From Bacillota bacterium (lineage in GTDB: Bacteria; Bacillota; Clostridia; Christensenellales; Aristaeellaceae), in contig WRGP01000158.1 of NCBI GenBank assembly GCA_009787135.1, positions 1 through 7,915 of the forward strand: a stretch of DNA of 7,915 nucleotides, in the 5' to 3' direction. Below are positions 1 to 7,876 of the stretch, one piece after another. The notes below the pieces were generated by a model, which made no database searches, had not been told where the DNA came from, and saw nothing but the letters and a program-made list of their open reading frames with translations. Within the stretch, counting starts at the first letter, position 1. Every line of letters begins with the position of its first letter. The position numbers and the translations under genes are program-made.

Positions 1-693
1 TTTTTCCATTCCCCTGCGAATCGGCGGGAACGCCCGCCGCACAAAGGCATTGATCTGCTTTTGCCTGCCCGTCTTGGAAAGAACCACGCCCGCGAGCAGC
101 GCCGCCAGCGCCAGCGCCACCAGCACCAATACGGCCCGGCCGACGACCAGCCCCACATTCATCACGGTTGTCATCGACGCGCTCATTTCCGTACCCAGGT
201 TGCGGAATACGCGGTCGAAAATCGGCAGCACCTGCGCTACCAGTACGCCGATAACCACGGCCATCATGACCGCCAGCACCGCGGGGTAGACGATCGCCCC
301 GCGCACGGCCAGGCGGACCTTGCTCTCCCGTAAATAGTACACGCCAAGCGCCGCCATCACGTCGTCCAGCTTGCCGGACTTTTCGCCAATGCGGACCATA
401 TGCACCATATACGGCGGAAATATCCCCGCGCGCTCCAAGGCCTCCGCGAGGCTGCCCGTCTCCTTCACCGCGGCGTCAATGATCAGAAAGGTGCCGGCGT
501 AACGGGTATCGTGATAATTCTGGCAAAGGGCCTCAATCCCGTCGTACATCGGGATGCCGCTTTTGAGAATCAGCGCCACCTGTTCGCAGAACATCGATAC
601 CTCGTCCGGCGGGAGGTATCCGCGCTTTGCCGCTCCCTTTGGGTCGGTTCCCATCTTGGGGCCCGTATTGGGGCTGCCCCCGATCTCAGCCAT
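1..693 (-). CDS. Type II secretion system F family protein (GspF/PilC/ComGB-like), partial
   Basis: Inner-membrane platform protein of type II secretion, type IV pilus or competence pseudopilus machines; in this family it links the assembly ATPase to pilin assembly. The first 231 codons are present and stay open to the left edge, so the C-terminal part (family members are usually about 350-400 residues) is missing. Translating the minus strand shows a T2SSF domain at about residues 33-158. It begins with FCEQVALILKSGIPMYDGIEAL and carries the family-typical FPPYMVHMVRIGEKSGKLDD (residues 92-111). Hydrophobic segments lie at about 133-157 and 178-205, as expected after the first cytoplasmic repeat; the second repeat would lie outside the window. 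The ATG at 693 is preceded by GGGAGG (701-706) at 7 bases, which fixes the start. It lies 46 bases after the transglutaminase-like gene on the same strand, so co-transcription is likely. Which machine it serves cannot be told from this fragment. Confidence 0.93.
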   Translation of the reverse strand, partial: MAEIGGSPNTGPKMGTDPKGAAKRGYLPPDEVSMFCEQVALILKSGIPMYDGIEALCQNYHDTRYAGTFLIIDAAVKETGSLAEALERAGIFPPYMVHMVRIGEKSGKLDDVMAALGVYYLRESKVRLAVRGAIVYPAVLAVMMAVVIGVLVAQVLPIFDRVFRNLGTEMSASMTTVMNVGLVVGRAVLVLVALALAALLAGVVLSKTGRQKQINAFVRRAFPPIRRGMEK

Positions 694-739
694 TTCTCTT
701 CCTCCCTGCCGCCCTGCCGCGTCGATAGTTTCTTCATAT

Positions 740-1579
740 TCAATAGAAATAAAGTTCAGAATAGTCGGACTGCCTATATGTTCCGTTGGGAAAAGTCGCG
801 TCCATCTGCACCCAGGTTCCGCCGACGTACACCTTGTTCCACGCATGCCGCTGGCCTGTCGGGATCAGATCGCCCACCACCAGCCGGGTGGGGATTCCTT
901 GCACGCGCAGCATACATGCCAGCAGGGAGGCGTAGTCAAGGCAGATACCCGTGCGCGATAATAGCGTATCATCCACTGAGGCGTAATAGGGGCTTCGCAC
1001 CGTCAGCGCCTTCATATGATCGTATATGATATTTCCGCTTACGTAATTATACAGCGTTTCCACCTTGCCCCAGTCGTCCGTGATATCCCCGCACAGTTCA
1101 AAAGACTTCCGCACCGCCAGCGTTTCGGGCGTATACCAGACATTTTGGTTTGGGCATAGGAAGGCCGCCCTTTCCGAGTACAAGTCCGCCGTAAAGCCTT
1201 TGGAGAAAATCTGCGAGTAATCTGTGCCCTTCACGTTTTCAAACATGACGGCTTTATAGCTGCCGCTGCCGCCAGTCAGCGGCAACGCTTCATACATCCC
1301 CTGGCTGTTGATATCATACGTTTGAAACGCGTCGCCATAGTAGAGGCGCAGCTTCAGCCGCTTGCCGGACCCACTGTGCCTCACCATCACATAACCGTCG
1401 CTCACGTTGCTGATATCAACGGACACCTTGCCGTCGCGGATTACGTTCACGCCGCTGGGCTGACAGAAAACCGGCACAACCTGCGCGAGGCTTATCAGCC
1501 AGCCGGCCAGGGAGATGCACAACATCATAATCATCCATGGCGCGGCTTTTCGCATTCGCTGACCGCTCAACACTCGCAT
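740..1579 (-). CDS. Transglutaminase-like (papain-fold) exported or membrane-anchored protein
   Basis: A 279-residue protein with an N-terminal basic stretch followed by one hydrophobic segment (about residues 13-38), read as a signal peptide or signal anchor. The middle (about 45-130) has no motif I recognise. The C-terminal third is a transglutaminase-like domain: GICLDYASLLACMLRVQGIP holds the predicted nucleophile Cys213, HAWNKVYV holds His245, and WVQMDATF holds Asp260, giving the complete Cys-His-Asp triad. Known members act as cysteine proteases, amidases or crosslinking enzymes, so an extracytoplasmic peptidase-like role is inferred; the substrate is unknown. I chose ATG 1579 because AAGGA sits 8 bases upstream. 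ATG 1588, three codons earlier, is possible, but its nearest purine-rich sequence almost touches it. The protein ends soon after the Asp motif, which is normal for minimal domains of this family. The secretion F-protein gene follows 46 bases downstream, suggesting a shared operon and work at the cell surface. Confidence 0.9.
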   Translation of the reverse strand: MRVLSGQRMRKAAPWMIMMLCISLAGWLISLAQVVPVFCQPSGVNVIRDGKVSVDISNVSDGYVMVRHSGSGKRLKLRLYYGDAFQTYDINSQGMYEALPLTGGSGSYKAVMFENVKGTDYSQIFSKGFTADLYSERAAFLCPNQNVWYTPETLAVRKSFELCGDITDDWGKVETLYNYVSGNIIYDHMKALTVRSPYYASVDDTLLSRTGICLDYASLLACMLRVQGIPTRLVVGDLIPTGQRHAWNKVYVGGTWVQMDATFPNGTYRQSDYSELYFY

Positions 1580-1631
1580 TGCTTCCATCCTTATCCGCTT
1601 TTATATTCTATTTTATGCAAACATATACCAT

Positions 1632-1659
1632 ATTGTACCAAAAAACCACAGAAAAGCAA
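1632..1659 (-). promoter_or_regulatory. Candidate sigma-A promoter for the transglutaminase/F-protein operon
   Basis: On the minus strand a -10-like TACAAT (1637 to 1632, five of six consensus bases) follows a weak -35-like TTGCTT (1659 to 1654, three of six) at a spacing of 16. Transcription would begin near 1625, leaving a leader of about 45 bases before the transglutaminase-like start. The surrounding stretch is AT-rich relative to the genes on either side. The call rests on pattern alone. Confidence 0.35.
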
Positions 1660-1722
1660 GCGCCTTCCCGGCCGCCCGCAGCAAATGCCAGGGAATGCCC
1701 ATAGGAGACCACAACATTTTAT

Positions 1723-1751
1723 TTGACAATCAGCGCCATAGGCGTTAGAAT
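1723..1751 (+). promoter_or_regulatory. Near-consensus sigma-A promoter of prfC
   Basis: A perfect -35 box TTGACA (1723-1728), an exact 17-base spacer, and a -10 box TAGAAT (1746-1751, five of six consensus bases). The start of transcription would fall near 1758, giving a leader of about 30 bases before the prfC ribosome binding site. Nothing resembling a second promoter is obvious before typA, so this one may drive both GTPase genes. Confidence 0.8.
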
Positions 1752-1776
1752 TTCATGGTTATTCCAGCTTCAAAAC

Positions 1777-1782
1777 AGGAGG
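1777..1782 (+). promoter_or_regulatory. Ribosome binding site that fixes the prfC start
   Basis: A full AGGAGG lies 6 bases before ATG 1789. The reading frame is open further upstream to a TTG at 1723, but that TTG is part of the -35 box and so lies upstream of the predicted transcription start. The start at 1789 is therefore preferred, and the 22 extra codons are not coding. Confidence 0.9.
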
Positions 1783-1788
1783 TTTTTT

Positions 1789-3402
1789 ATGCCGCATGAG
1801 CGCTCACAAGACGCCGCGTTTTTGGACGCCATCGCGCGCCGGCGTACGTTTGCGATCATCTCCCATCCCGACGCGGGGAAAACCACGCTCACCGAGAAGC
1901 TCCTGCTCTACGGCGGCGCCATCCGCCAGGCCGGGTCCGTGAAGGCGCGCAAGGCCGAGCGGTACGCCACCAGCGATTGGATGGAAATCGAAAAGCAGCG
2001 CGGCATTTCCGTCACGTCCAGCGCCATGCGGTTTTCCTATGAGGGGCGGAGCATCAACATCCTCGACACCCCCGGCCACCAGGACTTTTCCGAGGACACG
2101 TACCGCGTCCTCGTCGCGGCGGACGCGGCGGTCATGCTTATCGACGCCGCCCGCGGCGTGGAGGCGCAAACCATCAAGCTCTTTAAGGTCTGCCGCATGC
2201 GCGGTATCCCGATCTTTACGTTTGTCAACAAGATGGACCGCGCGGCCAAGGATCCCTTTGCCCTTATGGAGGAGCTGGAGCAGGTGCTCGGCATCCGCGC
2301 CTGCCCCGTCAACTGGCCCATCGGCGTGGACGGCGATTTTCAAGGCGTATGCCATCGCGACACGGGCATGGTGGAACTCTACGAGGCCTCGGGCCACGGC
2401 AAACAGCGTGTGGACGCGTATGAAATCCCCATGCGCAGCGAAGCCTTGGCGGGCGCGCTGGACGCACACTACATCAAGCGCCTGCGCGACGAGATGGAAT
2501 TGCTGGACGTGGCCGGGGATGCCTTTGACGAGGCGGCCGTGGCCGCCGGCAGCCTGACGCCCCTGTTCTTTGGCAGCGCTGTGTCCAACTTTGGCGTGGA
2601 GCCCTTCCTCCGGCGCTTTTTGCGGTACGCGCCGCCCCCGTCGGCAAGGGATTCGGACGCGGGCCCCATAGCGCCCGGCGAGGCCAATTTTTCCGGTTTT
2701 ATCTTTAAGATACAGGCGAACATGAACCCCGCGCACCGTGACCGGCTGGCATTCCTGCGTGTGTGTTCGGGCGTGTTTGAGAAGGGCATGAGCGTCTGGC
2801 ACAGCGGCAGCGGCAAGCAGATCCAGCTCAAGCAGCCGCAGCAGTTTATGGCCGATGAGCGCGAGAGCGTGGAGGTCGCCTACCCCGGCGATATCATCGG
2901 GCTTTTCGATCCCGGCATCTTCCGCCTGGGCGACACGCTGGCCGTGGGCCCCAAAATCCGCTACGAGGGCATCCCGGTGTTCGCGCCGGAGCACTTTGCC
3001 CGCGTCAGCGCCATGGACAGCATGAAGCGCAAGCAGTTTGTCAAGGGCGTCACGCAGCTGTCCGAGGAGGGCGCCATTCAGGTTTTCAAGCGCCCGGAGA
3101 TCGGGCGCGAGGAACTGATCGTGGGCGTTGTCGGCGTGTTGCAGTTTGATGTGCTGGAATACCGGCTCCGCGCCGAGTACGGTGTGGAAATCCGCCGCGA
3201 GCCGCTGGAATACCGCTTTGTCCGATGGGTTGACGAAAGCCCGTGCCCCGCGCCGGAGCTGCGCCTTTCCTCCACCACCACGGCCGCGAAGGACCGGTTT
3301 GAACGGGACGTGCTCCTGTTCCAAAATGAGTGGTCTATCCGCTGGGCGGAGGAAAACAATAAGGGGCTGAAGCTTGCCGAGACGGCGAAGGCGACGTTTT
3401 AG
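1789..3402 (+). CDS. prfC: Peptide chain release factor 3 (RF3), GTPase
   Basis: RF3 is a cytoplasmic translational GTPase that removes RF1/RF2 from the ribosome after peptide release. The product is 537 residues (E. coli RF3 is 529), so full length. The GTPase core is intact: G1 SHPDAGKT (25-32), switch I RGIS (71-74) with following Thr76, G3 DTPGHQD (93-99), G4 NKMD (147-150), and a G5-like SAVSNFGV (264-271). The form SHPDAGKTTLTEK separates RF3 from EF-G (typically AHIDAGKTT). Domain II follows from about residue 300 (FSGFIFKIQANMNPAHRDRL). The C-terminal signature VVGVLQFDVLEYRLRAEYGV (447-466) is typical of RF3 domain III. The start is set by AGGAGG 6 bases upstream, behind a strong promoter. 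It lies 100 bases upstream of typA on the same strand, and co-transcription is likely. No missing residue or frameshift was seen. Confidence 0.98.
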   Translation: MPHERSQDAAFLDAIARRRTFAIISHPDAGKTTLTEKLLLYGGAIRQAGSVKARKAERYATSDWMEIEKQRGISVTSSAMRFSYEGRSINILDTPGHQDFSEDTYRVLVAADAAVMLIDAARGVEAQTIKLFKVCRMRGIPIFTFVNKMDRAAKDPFALMEELEQVLGIRACPVNWPIGVDGDFQGVCHRDTGMVELYEASGHGKQRVDAYEIPMRSEALAGALDAHYIKRLRDEMELLDVAGDAFDEAAVAAGSLTPLFFGSAVSNFGVEPFLRRFLRYAPPPSARDSDAGPIAPGEANFSGFIFKIQANMNPAHRDRLAFLRVCSGVFEKGMSVWHSGSGKQIQLKQPQQFMADERESVEVAYPGDIIGLFDPGIFRLGDTLAVGPKIRYEGIPVFAPEHFARVSAMDSMKRKQFVKGVTQLSEEGAIQVFKRPEIGREELIVGVVGVLQFDVLEYRLRAEYGVEIRREPLEYRFVRWVDESPCPAPELRLSSTTTAAKDRFERDVLLFQNEWSIRWAEENNKGLKLAETAKATF

Positions 3403-3438
3403 CGGGACGAGGGGAACGGGAGGAAAACGAAGGAGGGA

Positions 3439-3475
3439 GCTTCTTCTTTGCTTTATCCGGAGAAAAGAAAGAAGC
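3439..3475 (+). other. Intergenic hairpin between prfC and typA
   Basis: GCTTCTTCTTT (3439-3449) can pair with AAAGAAAGAAGC (3464-3475) with one bulged A. This gives about 11 base pairs, plus two more beyond a mismatch, around a loop containing TATCC. The 3' side is followed by AAAATTGTTT, not a clean run of T, so it is a poor intrinsic terminator. It may be a processing site, partial attenuator or mRNA-stability element lying 16 bases before the typA ribosome binding site. A purine-rich tract (about 3403-3438) precedes it. Function is inferred only from the fold. Confidence 0.4.
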
Positions 3476-3502
3476 AAAATTGTTTAGAAAAGAGGAACCC
3501 GA

Positions 3503-5338
<1,836 letters not shown>

Positions 5339-5408
5339 TGCGTTCAAAAAGGACAATCAGCAGTGTAATAAAAAAATGCAGTAGGCCGATGCATCAAGGA
5401 GACAGCTG

Positions 5409-5726
5409 ATGAAAAGTAAACACAAACGCCCTGCTCCCGGTATAATGGTGAACGTTAACGGCCATGATATGCATGTGTACCTTAAAGGTAAATATACATA
5501 TGTTTTTCTGTCTGGTGGTGGAACCAGATACCCAACAGAGTGGTCTGGAGGCGAAACGAAAGACAAGAGAATGGCGGGTCACCCGGCATGCTCAAAGGCC
5601 ATGGTGTATGCCTTCAACACGAGGTGTCGATCATTCCGATTCGAAAACGCCCAGCCTACGACCATGCGCGAATATAAGTCTATTACGACACACAGGTACC
5701 GCCATCCTTCCGTCGTGGGAATATAG
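5409..5726 (+). pseudogene. Truncated alpha/beta-hydrolase-like gene (N-terminal fragment) reading into antisense IS3 sequence
   Basis: AAGGAG (5396-5401) lies 7 bases before ATG 5409, so this was a properly started gene. Residues 1-45 include VNGHDMHVYLKGKYTYVFLS followed by GGGTRYPTEW. This resembles the start of alpha/beta-hydrolase-fold proteins, where a beta-hairpin leads to the first core strand and an oxyanion-hole loop. No nucleophile elbow (GxSxG) or catalytic Asp/His remains. From about residue 46-52 (5544-5565) the frame enters the antisense strand of the decayed IS3 orfB and continues for about 55 meaningless codons to TAG 5726. I call it a gene cut by the IS or by a later deletion. 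It sits 70 bases after typA and is less GC-rich than typA, so it may itself have been acquired. The hydrolase assignment rests on a short stretch and is moderate; a 105-residue chimera could still be expressed. Confidence 0.62.
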
Positions 5727-6131
5727 GAAGTATCGGACACCCACACAGCATTCGGTGCGATGGGTGAGAAATCACGGGCGAGCAGGTTTTGCGCTATCGG
5801 CAGGCTATGGTTACTATCGGTGGTGCGGGTAAACCGATGCCGATAAACCTGACATCAAACCCGCCTCGTCCATCAGCCGCCGCACATGGCGGCGAGAGCA
5901 CCGAACGCCGCGTTGCCTCAACACTGCGGCGATCTTTCGCGCCCCGTAGATAGCGTGATGCTCAAAGAAGATGTCCCGTATCTTCGTCTTGAGTATGCCG
6001 TCGTACAGCTTGCGTGGTCCCAGCTCCGCCTTCCCCCACCGATAGTAACTCGTGCGCAGCACCGAAAGTGCCTCACAGGCCTTCCCCACAGGCAAGCCGC
6101 CAGCGTGTTTCTCAATCAGCGCATACTTCAC
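5562..6131 (-). pseudogene. IS3-family transposase OrfB, frameshifted and truncated
   Basis: The DDE integrase half of an IS3-family transposase. From GTG 6131 the first frame gives VKYALIEKHAGGLPVGKACE, then SYYRW and the HTH_21-like block HAIYGARKIAAVL...RRHVRRLMDEAGL. After DEAGL (near 5850-5856) the frame breaks. Homology resumes one frame over as CQVYRHRFTRTTDSNHSLP, followed by APNAVWVSDTSYIPT (first catalytic Asp) and YLCVVIDLYSRMVVGWAFS (second Asp), ending AYTMAFEHAG. A TGA at 5581-5579 stands where an Arg codon (CGA) is expected, because PAILL follows directly in frame. Resemblance then stops near 5562-5566 at the junction with the hydrolase fragment. The HSD..Q motif and the catalytic Glu are missing. 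The shift equals one inserted base or two deleted bases. It cannot encode an active transposase. Confidence 0.93.
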
Positions 6132-6415
6132 CGCTGGCTCTTCGCAAAGTACGCTGATACTTTTTTAGAAAGATATTCTCTGCCTCCAGCTCCGCGATCC
6201 GCCGCCTCAGACGCTCCCCCTCGTCCAGCTCCTCGTTCCCGCTGCCTGGAAAGGCGCCTTGTGGGGTTCATTGAGTACGCCCTCGTCCACTTGTAGATCG
6301 TGTTCTCATGTATCCCGTACTCGTTTGCCAGGCTCGGTGCTTTTCGCCCCCTTTTTGTGAGTAACTCCACTATGGCGATCTTTTCTTCCCGGCTGTACCT
6401 CTTCTTTAATGACAT
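6128..6415 (-). pseudogene. IS3-family OrfA (HTH protein) with two compensating frameshifts
   Basis: OrfA supplies the helix-turn-helix that binds the element's ends. Residues 1-50 are normal: KRYSREEKIAIVELLTKRGR, then LANEYGIHENTIYKW. After SMNP the open frame becomes a Gly/Arg-rich run without resemblance to the family (about residues 52-82), while the neighbouring frame encodes the expected AFPGSGNEELDEGERLRRRI and AELEAENIFLKK. The original frame then resumes as VSAYFAKSQR and stops at TGA 6128-6130. One extra base near 6262 and one missing base in the A6 run (T6161-6166 on the plus strand) explain this exactly. The frame stays open but the leucine-zipper-like segment is scrambled, so the product is probably non-functional. 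Its stop overlaps the orfB GTG (GTGA). The start ATG 6415 has only a weak upstream purine stretch (GAAAGG). Confidence 0.9.
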
Positions 6416-6508
6416 GGTATCACGGCCTTTCTTTCTTTATTTTACCAGCCGTTTCCCTGTCTCTCATCTTGAGGCCGGGCCATCGCGCCTCATCCTATAA
6501 AATGGAGG
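6416..6508. other. Junction spacer between IS66-family and IS3-family elements
   Basis: These 93 bases separate the stop of the IS66-type transposase from the start of the IS3 orfA and should contain the right end of one element and the left end of the other. A short inverted repeat GAGGC/GCCTC (6471-6475 and 6487-6491) and a small palindrome-like AATGG/CCATT overlapping the transposase stop (6501-6516) are visible. No terminal repeat can be assigned with certainty because the other IS66 end lies outside the window and the other IS3 end is deleted. Confidence 0.5.
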
Positions 6509-7876
6509 TTACCATTCAGAGTCCAGGGAGAAAACAGGGGAAGCAGCGAAAGCGAGGGAGATAGAGTCGAAGAGATTGCCGGAGCGTTTTTTGAGGGTAG
6601 AGATGAAACTGCGAATTTTGGCGTAGCGCAACGCGCCACTCCAACTGCGGAAGCAACCGGAAACCTTCTGTTTCGTCTTGCAAGGTCGCAAGTCGCGCTC
6701 CGCCAGATTGTTCGTGAAAGGGGCGGCATAGTCGCGAATGAACAGCAGATAACATTCTTTATAGTTTTTCAGTCGGTTTACCATGCGGCGAAGCTCATCA
6801 CGGCCAAGCGCTTTTGCCTTCAGTTTGGCAAGCGCGGCATGTCCTTTTTCAACCAAACAGTCGTAATCACACTCAAACTTTGCCAGCGTCTTACGATCGC
6901 AGGTTATTTTCCCAGCGGCAATATCTGCATTTTTATGGGCGCTCATCCCCGACATAAATCTGCGCATTTCCTCTGCCCAAGGTATTTTCTGTAATTCAAA
7001 TAGTCCGCGCAGTTCGCGAAGCAGATGTGCGCCGCAAGTCGCGTGAGCCGTGCCACAATGGTAAAATTTAGCTTCGCGGTCTTGACTGATGATGCCTATA
7101 TATCGCGGCAAAATCCCGTCACGTTTCACTCCTTCCTCGTCCTTTCGCGGGTTTGCCGTGTACAACGTTGCGCTCTGGCTGCTATGCGTTCGCAAGATAA
7201 TTTCAAAATTTTTCCCTTCCGCTTCGCTCATCTGAGCACTTTCACCACTGTACTCTGGCTTCTGCGTACATCGCATCGGCGTTTCGTCAATGTGGAGTAC
7301 CTTTTCGTTTAGAAGGCTATTTTTGATCCCTTCCAGCTCACCATCCAGTTTCCCCGCAAACTCCTCCATAAACCTCTGGATTGTTGCCTCAGACAGGTTG
7401 ATTATCCCGTGTATCGTCTCTCGGAAAAATTCTGACAATCGCCCTCCCGCTACCATGCCCTCATTAGACAATAGCACGCTCAGCGCTTTTACGTTGCTTC
7501 CGTATACTACCTCGTTCTTATATTCTGCCGGTATCGCTCCAACACGGAAGCGATACTCCGTTACCACCGCTTCCATCACGACATCTACTACATACCGCGT
7601 CACATACGCTTCCGCTCCCTCGGTATGGTCTATTATCTCGCGCCGTACTATCCCCGCTTCAATAAGCGCCTCCAAGTTCTCTGGCAACTTTAATTGATGC
7701 CCTGCATGTCCTTGCTGCCCGCCTCGCGGTTGCACTCCCTTTTCTCTGGAGTTCGCAACGCCTTTGTATCCATCCTGACTCGGCGGTTTGGATGAATTCC
7801 CTGAGTTCTTGTTGATTTGTCCTTTTAACCCACATTCGGCAGTTTGTAAAGAAGTTAGAGAAATAAACTGTATCAA
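6509..7876 (-). CDS. IS66-family transposase (TnpC-like)
   Basis: The transposase of an IS66-family element. Numbering from the TTG at 7876 gives 455 residues. The N-terminus has the family hallmark NSGNSSKPPSQDGYKG (24-39). The DDE core is intact: HIDETPMR with Asp197; QDREAKFYHC with Asp266, followed by HATCGAHLLREL; and FTNNLAERDLRPCKTKQKVS with Glu393. It ends with the usual GCFRSWSGALRYAKIRSF and STLKKRSGNLFDSI blocks. No tnpA or tnpB companion is seen downstream, which would fit the simpler tnpC-only subgroup, but the upstream side is outside the window. TTG 7876 is only a provisional start: the frame has no stop all the way to base 7915, so the protein may begin further right. No internal stop or frameshift was found, so this copy looks younger than the neighbouring IS3. 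It may still be partial. Confidence 0.95.
   Translation of the reverse strand: MIQFISLTSLQTAECGLKGQINKNSGNSSKPPSQDGYKGVANSREKGVQPRGGQQGHAGHQLKLPENLEALIEAGIVRREIIDHTEGAEAYVTRYVVDVVMEAVVTEYRFRVGAIPAEYKNEVVYGSNVKALSVLLSNEGMVAGGRLSEFFRETIHGIINLSEATIQRFMEEFAGKLDGELEGIKNSLLNEKVLHIDETPMRCTQKPEYSGESAQMSEAEGKNFEIILRTHSSQSATLYTANPRKDEEGVKRDGILPRYIGIISQDREAKFYHCGTAHATCGAHLLRELRGLFELQKIPWAEEMRRFMSGMSAHKNADIAAGKITCDRKTLAKFECDYDCLVEKGHAALAKLKAKALGRDELRRMVNRLKNYKECYLLFIRDYAAPFTNNLAERDLRPCKTKQKVSGCFRSWSGALRYAKIRSFISTLKKRSGNLFDSISLAFAASPVFSLDSEW

Larger units (their letters stand above)
5562..6466 (-). mobile_element. Decayed IS3-family insertion sequence, right end missing
   Basis: On the minus strand orfA (from 6415) and orfB (from 6131) are in the IS3 arrangement, with orfB starting at a GTG inside the GTGA that overlaps the orfA stop. 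Matching coding sequence ends near 5562-5566, before the third catalytic residue (Glu) and the right terminal repeat. At least 250 bases of a normal element are therefore absent. The left end is not certain: TGAGAGACAGGG, starting at 6466 on the minus strand, begins with TG as IS3 ends do and lies about 50 bases before orfA, so I placed the limit there. No target duplication can be seen because the partner end is lost. Several indels show that this copy is dead. Confidence 0.85.

Noticed and set aside
696..716. Direct repeat GGCAGGG/GGCAGGG upstream of the F-protein start (minus strand) as a regulatory repeat
   Set aside because: Only two seven-base copies, one merging into the Shine-Dalgarno site; readily due to chance in GC-rich purine-rich sequence.
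400..1029. 209-codon plus-strand open frame over the F-protein and transglutaminase genes
   Set aside because: It spans two well-supported minus-strand genes and their spacer and resembles no protein family.
1804..3477. 557-codon minus-strand open frame opposite prfC
   Set aside because: It mirrors prfC, is rich in Arg/His/Gly/Ala as expected from antisense of GC-rich codons, and lacks any domain motif; prfC on the plus strand is certain.
5814..6131. Reading the 105-codon OrfB frame as a complete small protein
   Set aside because: Its downstream catalytic half is plainly present in the neighbouring frame, so it is a frameshifted transposase and not a stand-alone gene.
5886..6296. 136-codon plus-strand open frame across the IS3 element
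   Set aside because: Antisense of orfA/orfB, with no motif and no ribosome binding site seen.
6471..6491. GAGGC/GCCTC inverted repeat as a transcription terminator
   Set aside because: Only five pairs and no T run follows on either strand.
7290..7697. 135-codon plus-strand open frame within the IS66 transposase
   Set aside because: A Ser/Thr/Pro-rich shadow of the intact minus-strand transposase.
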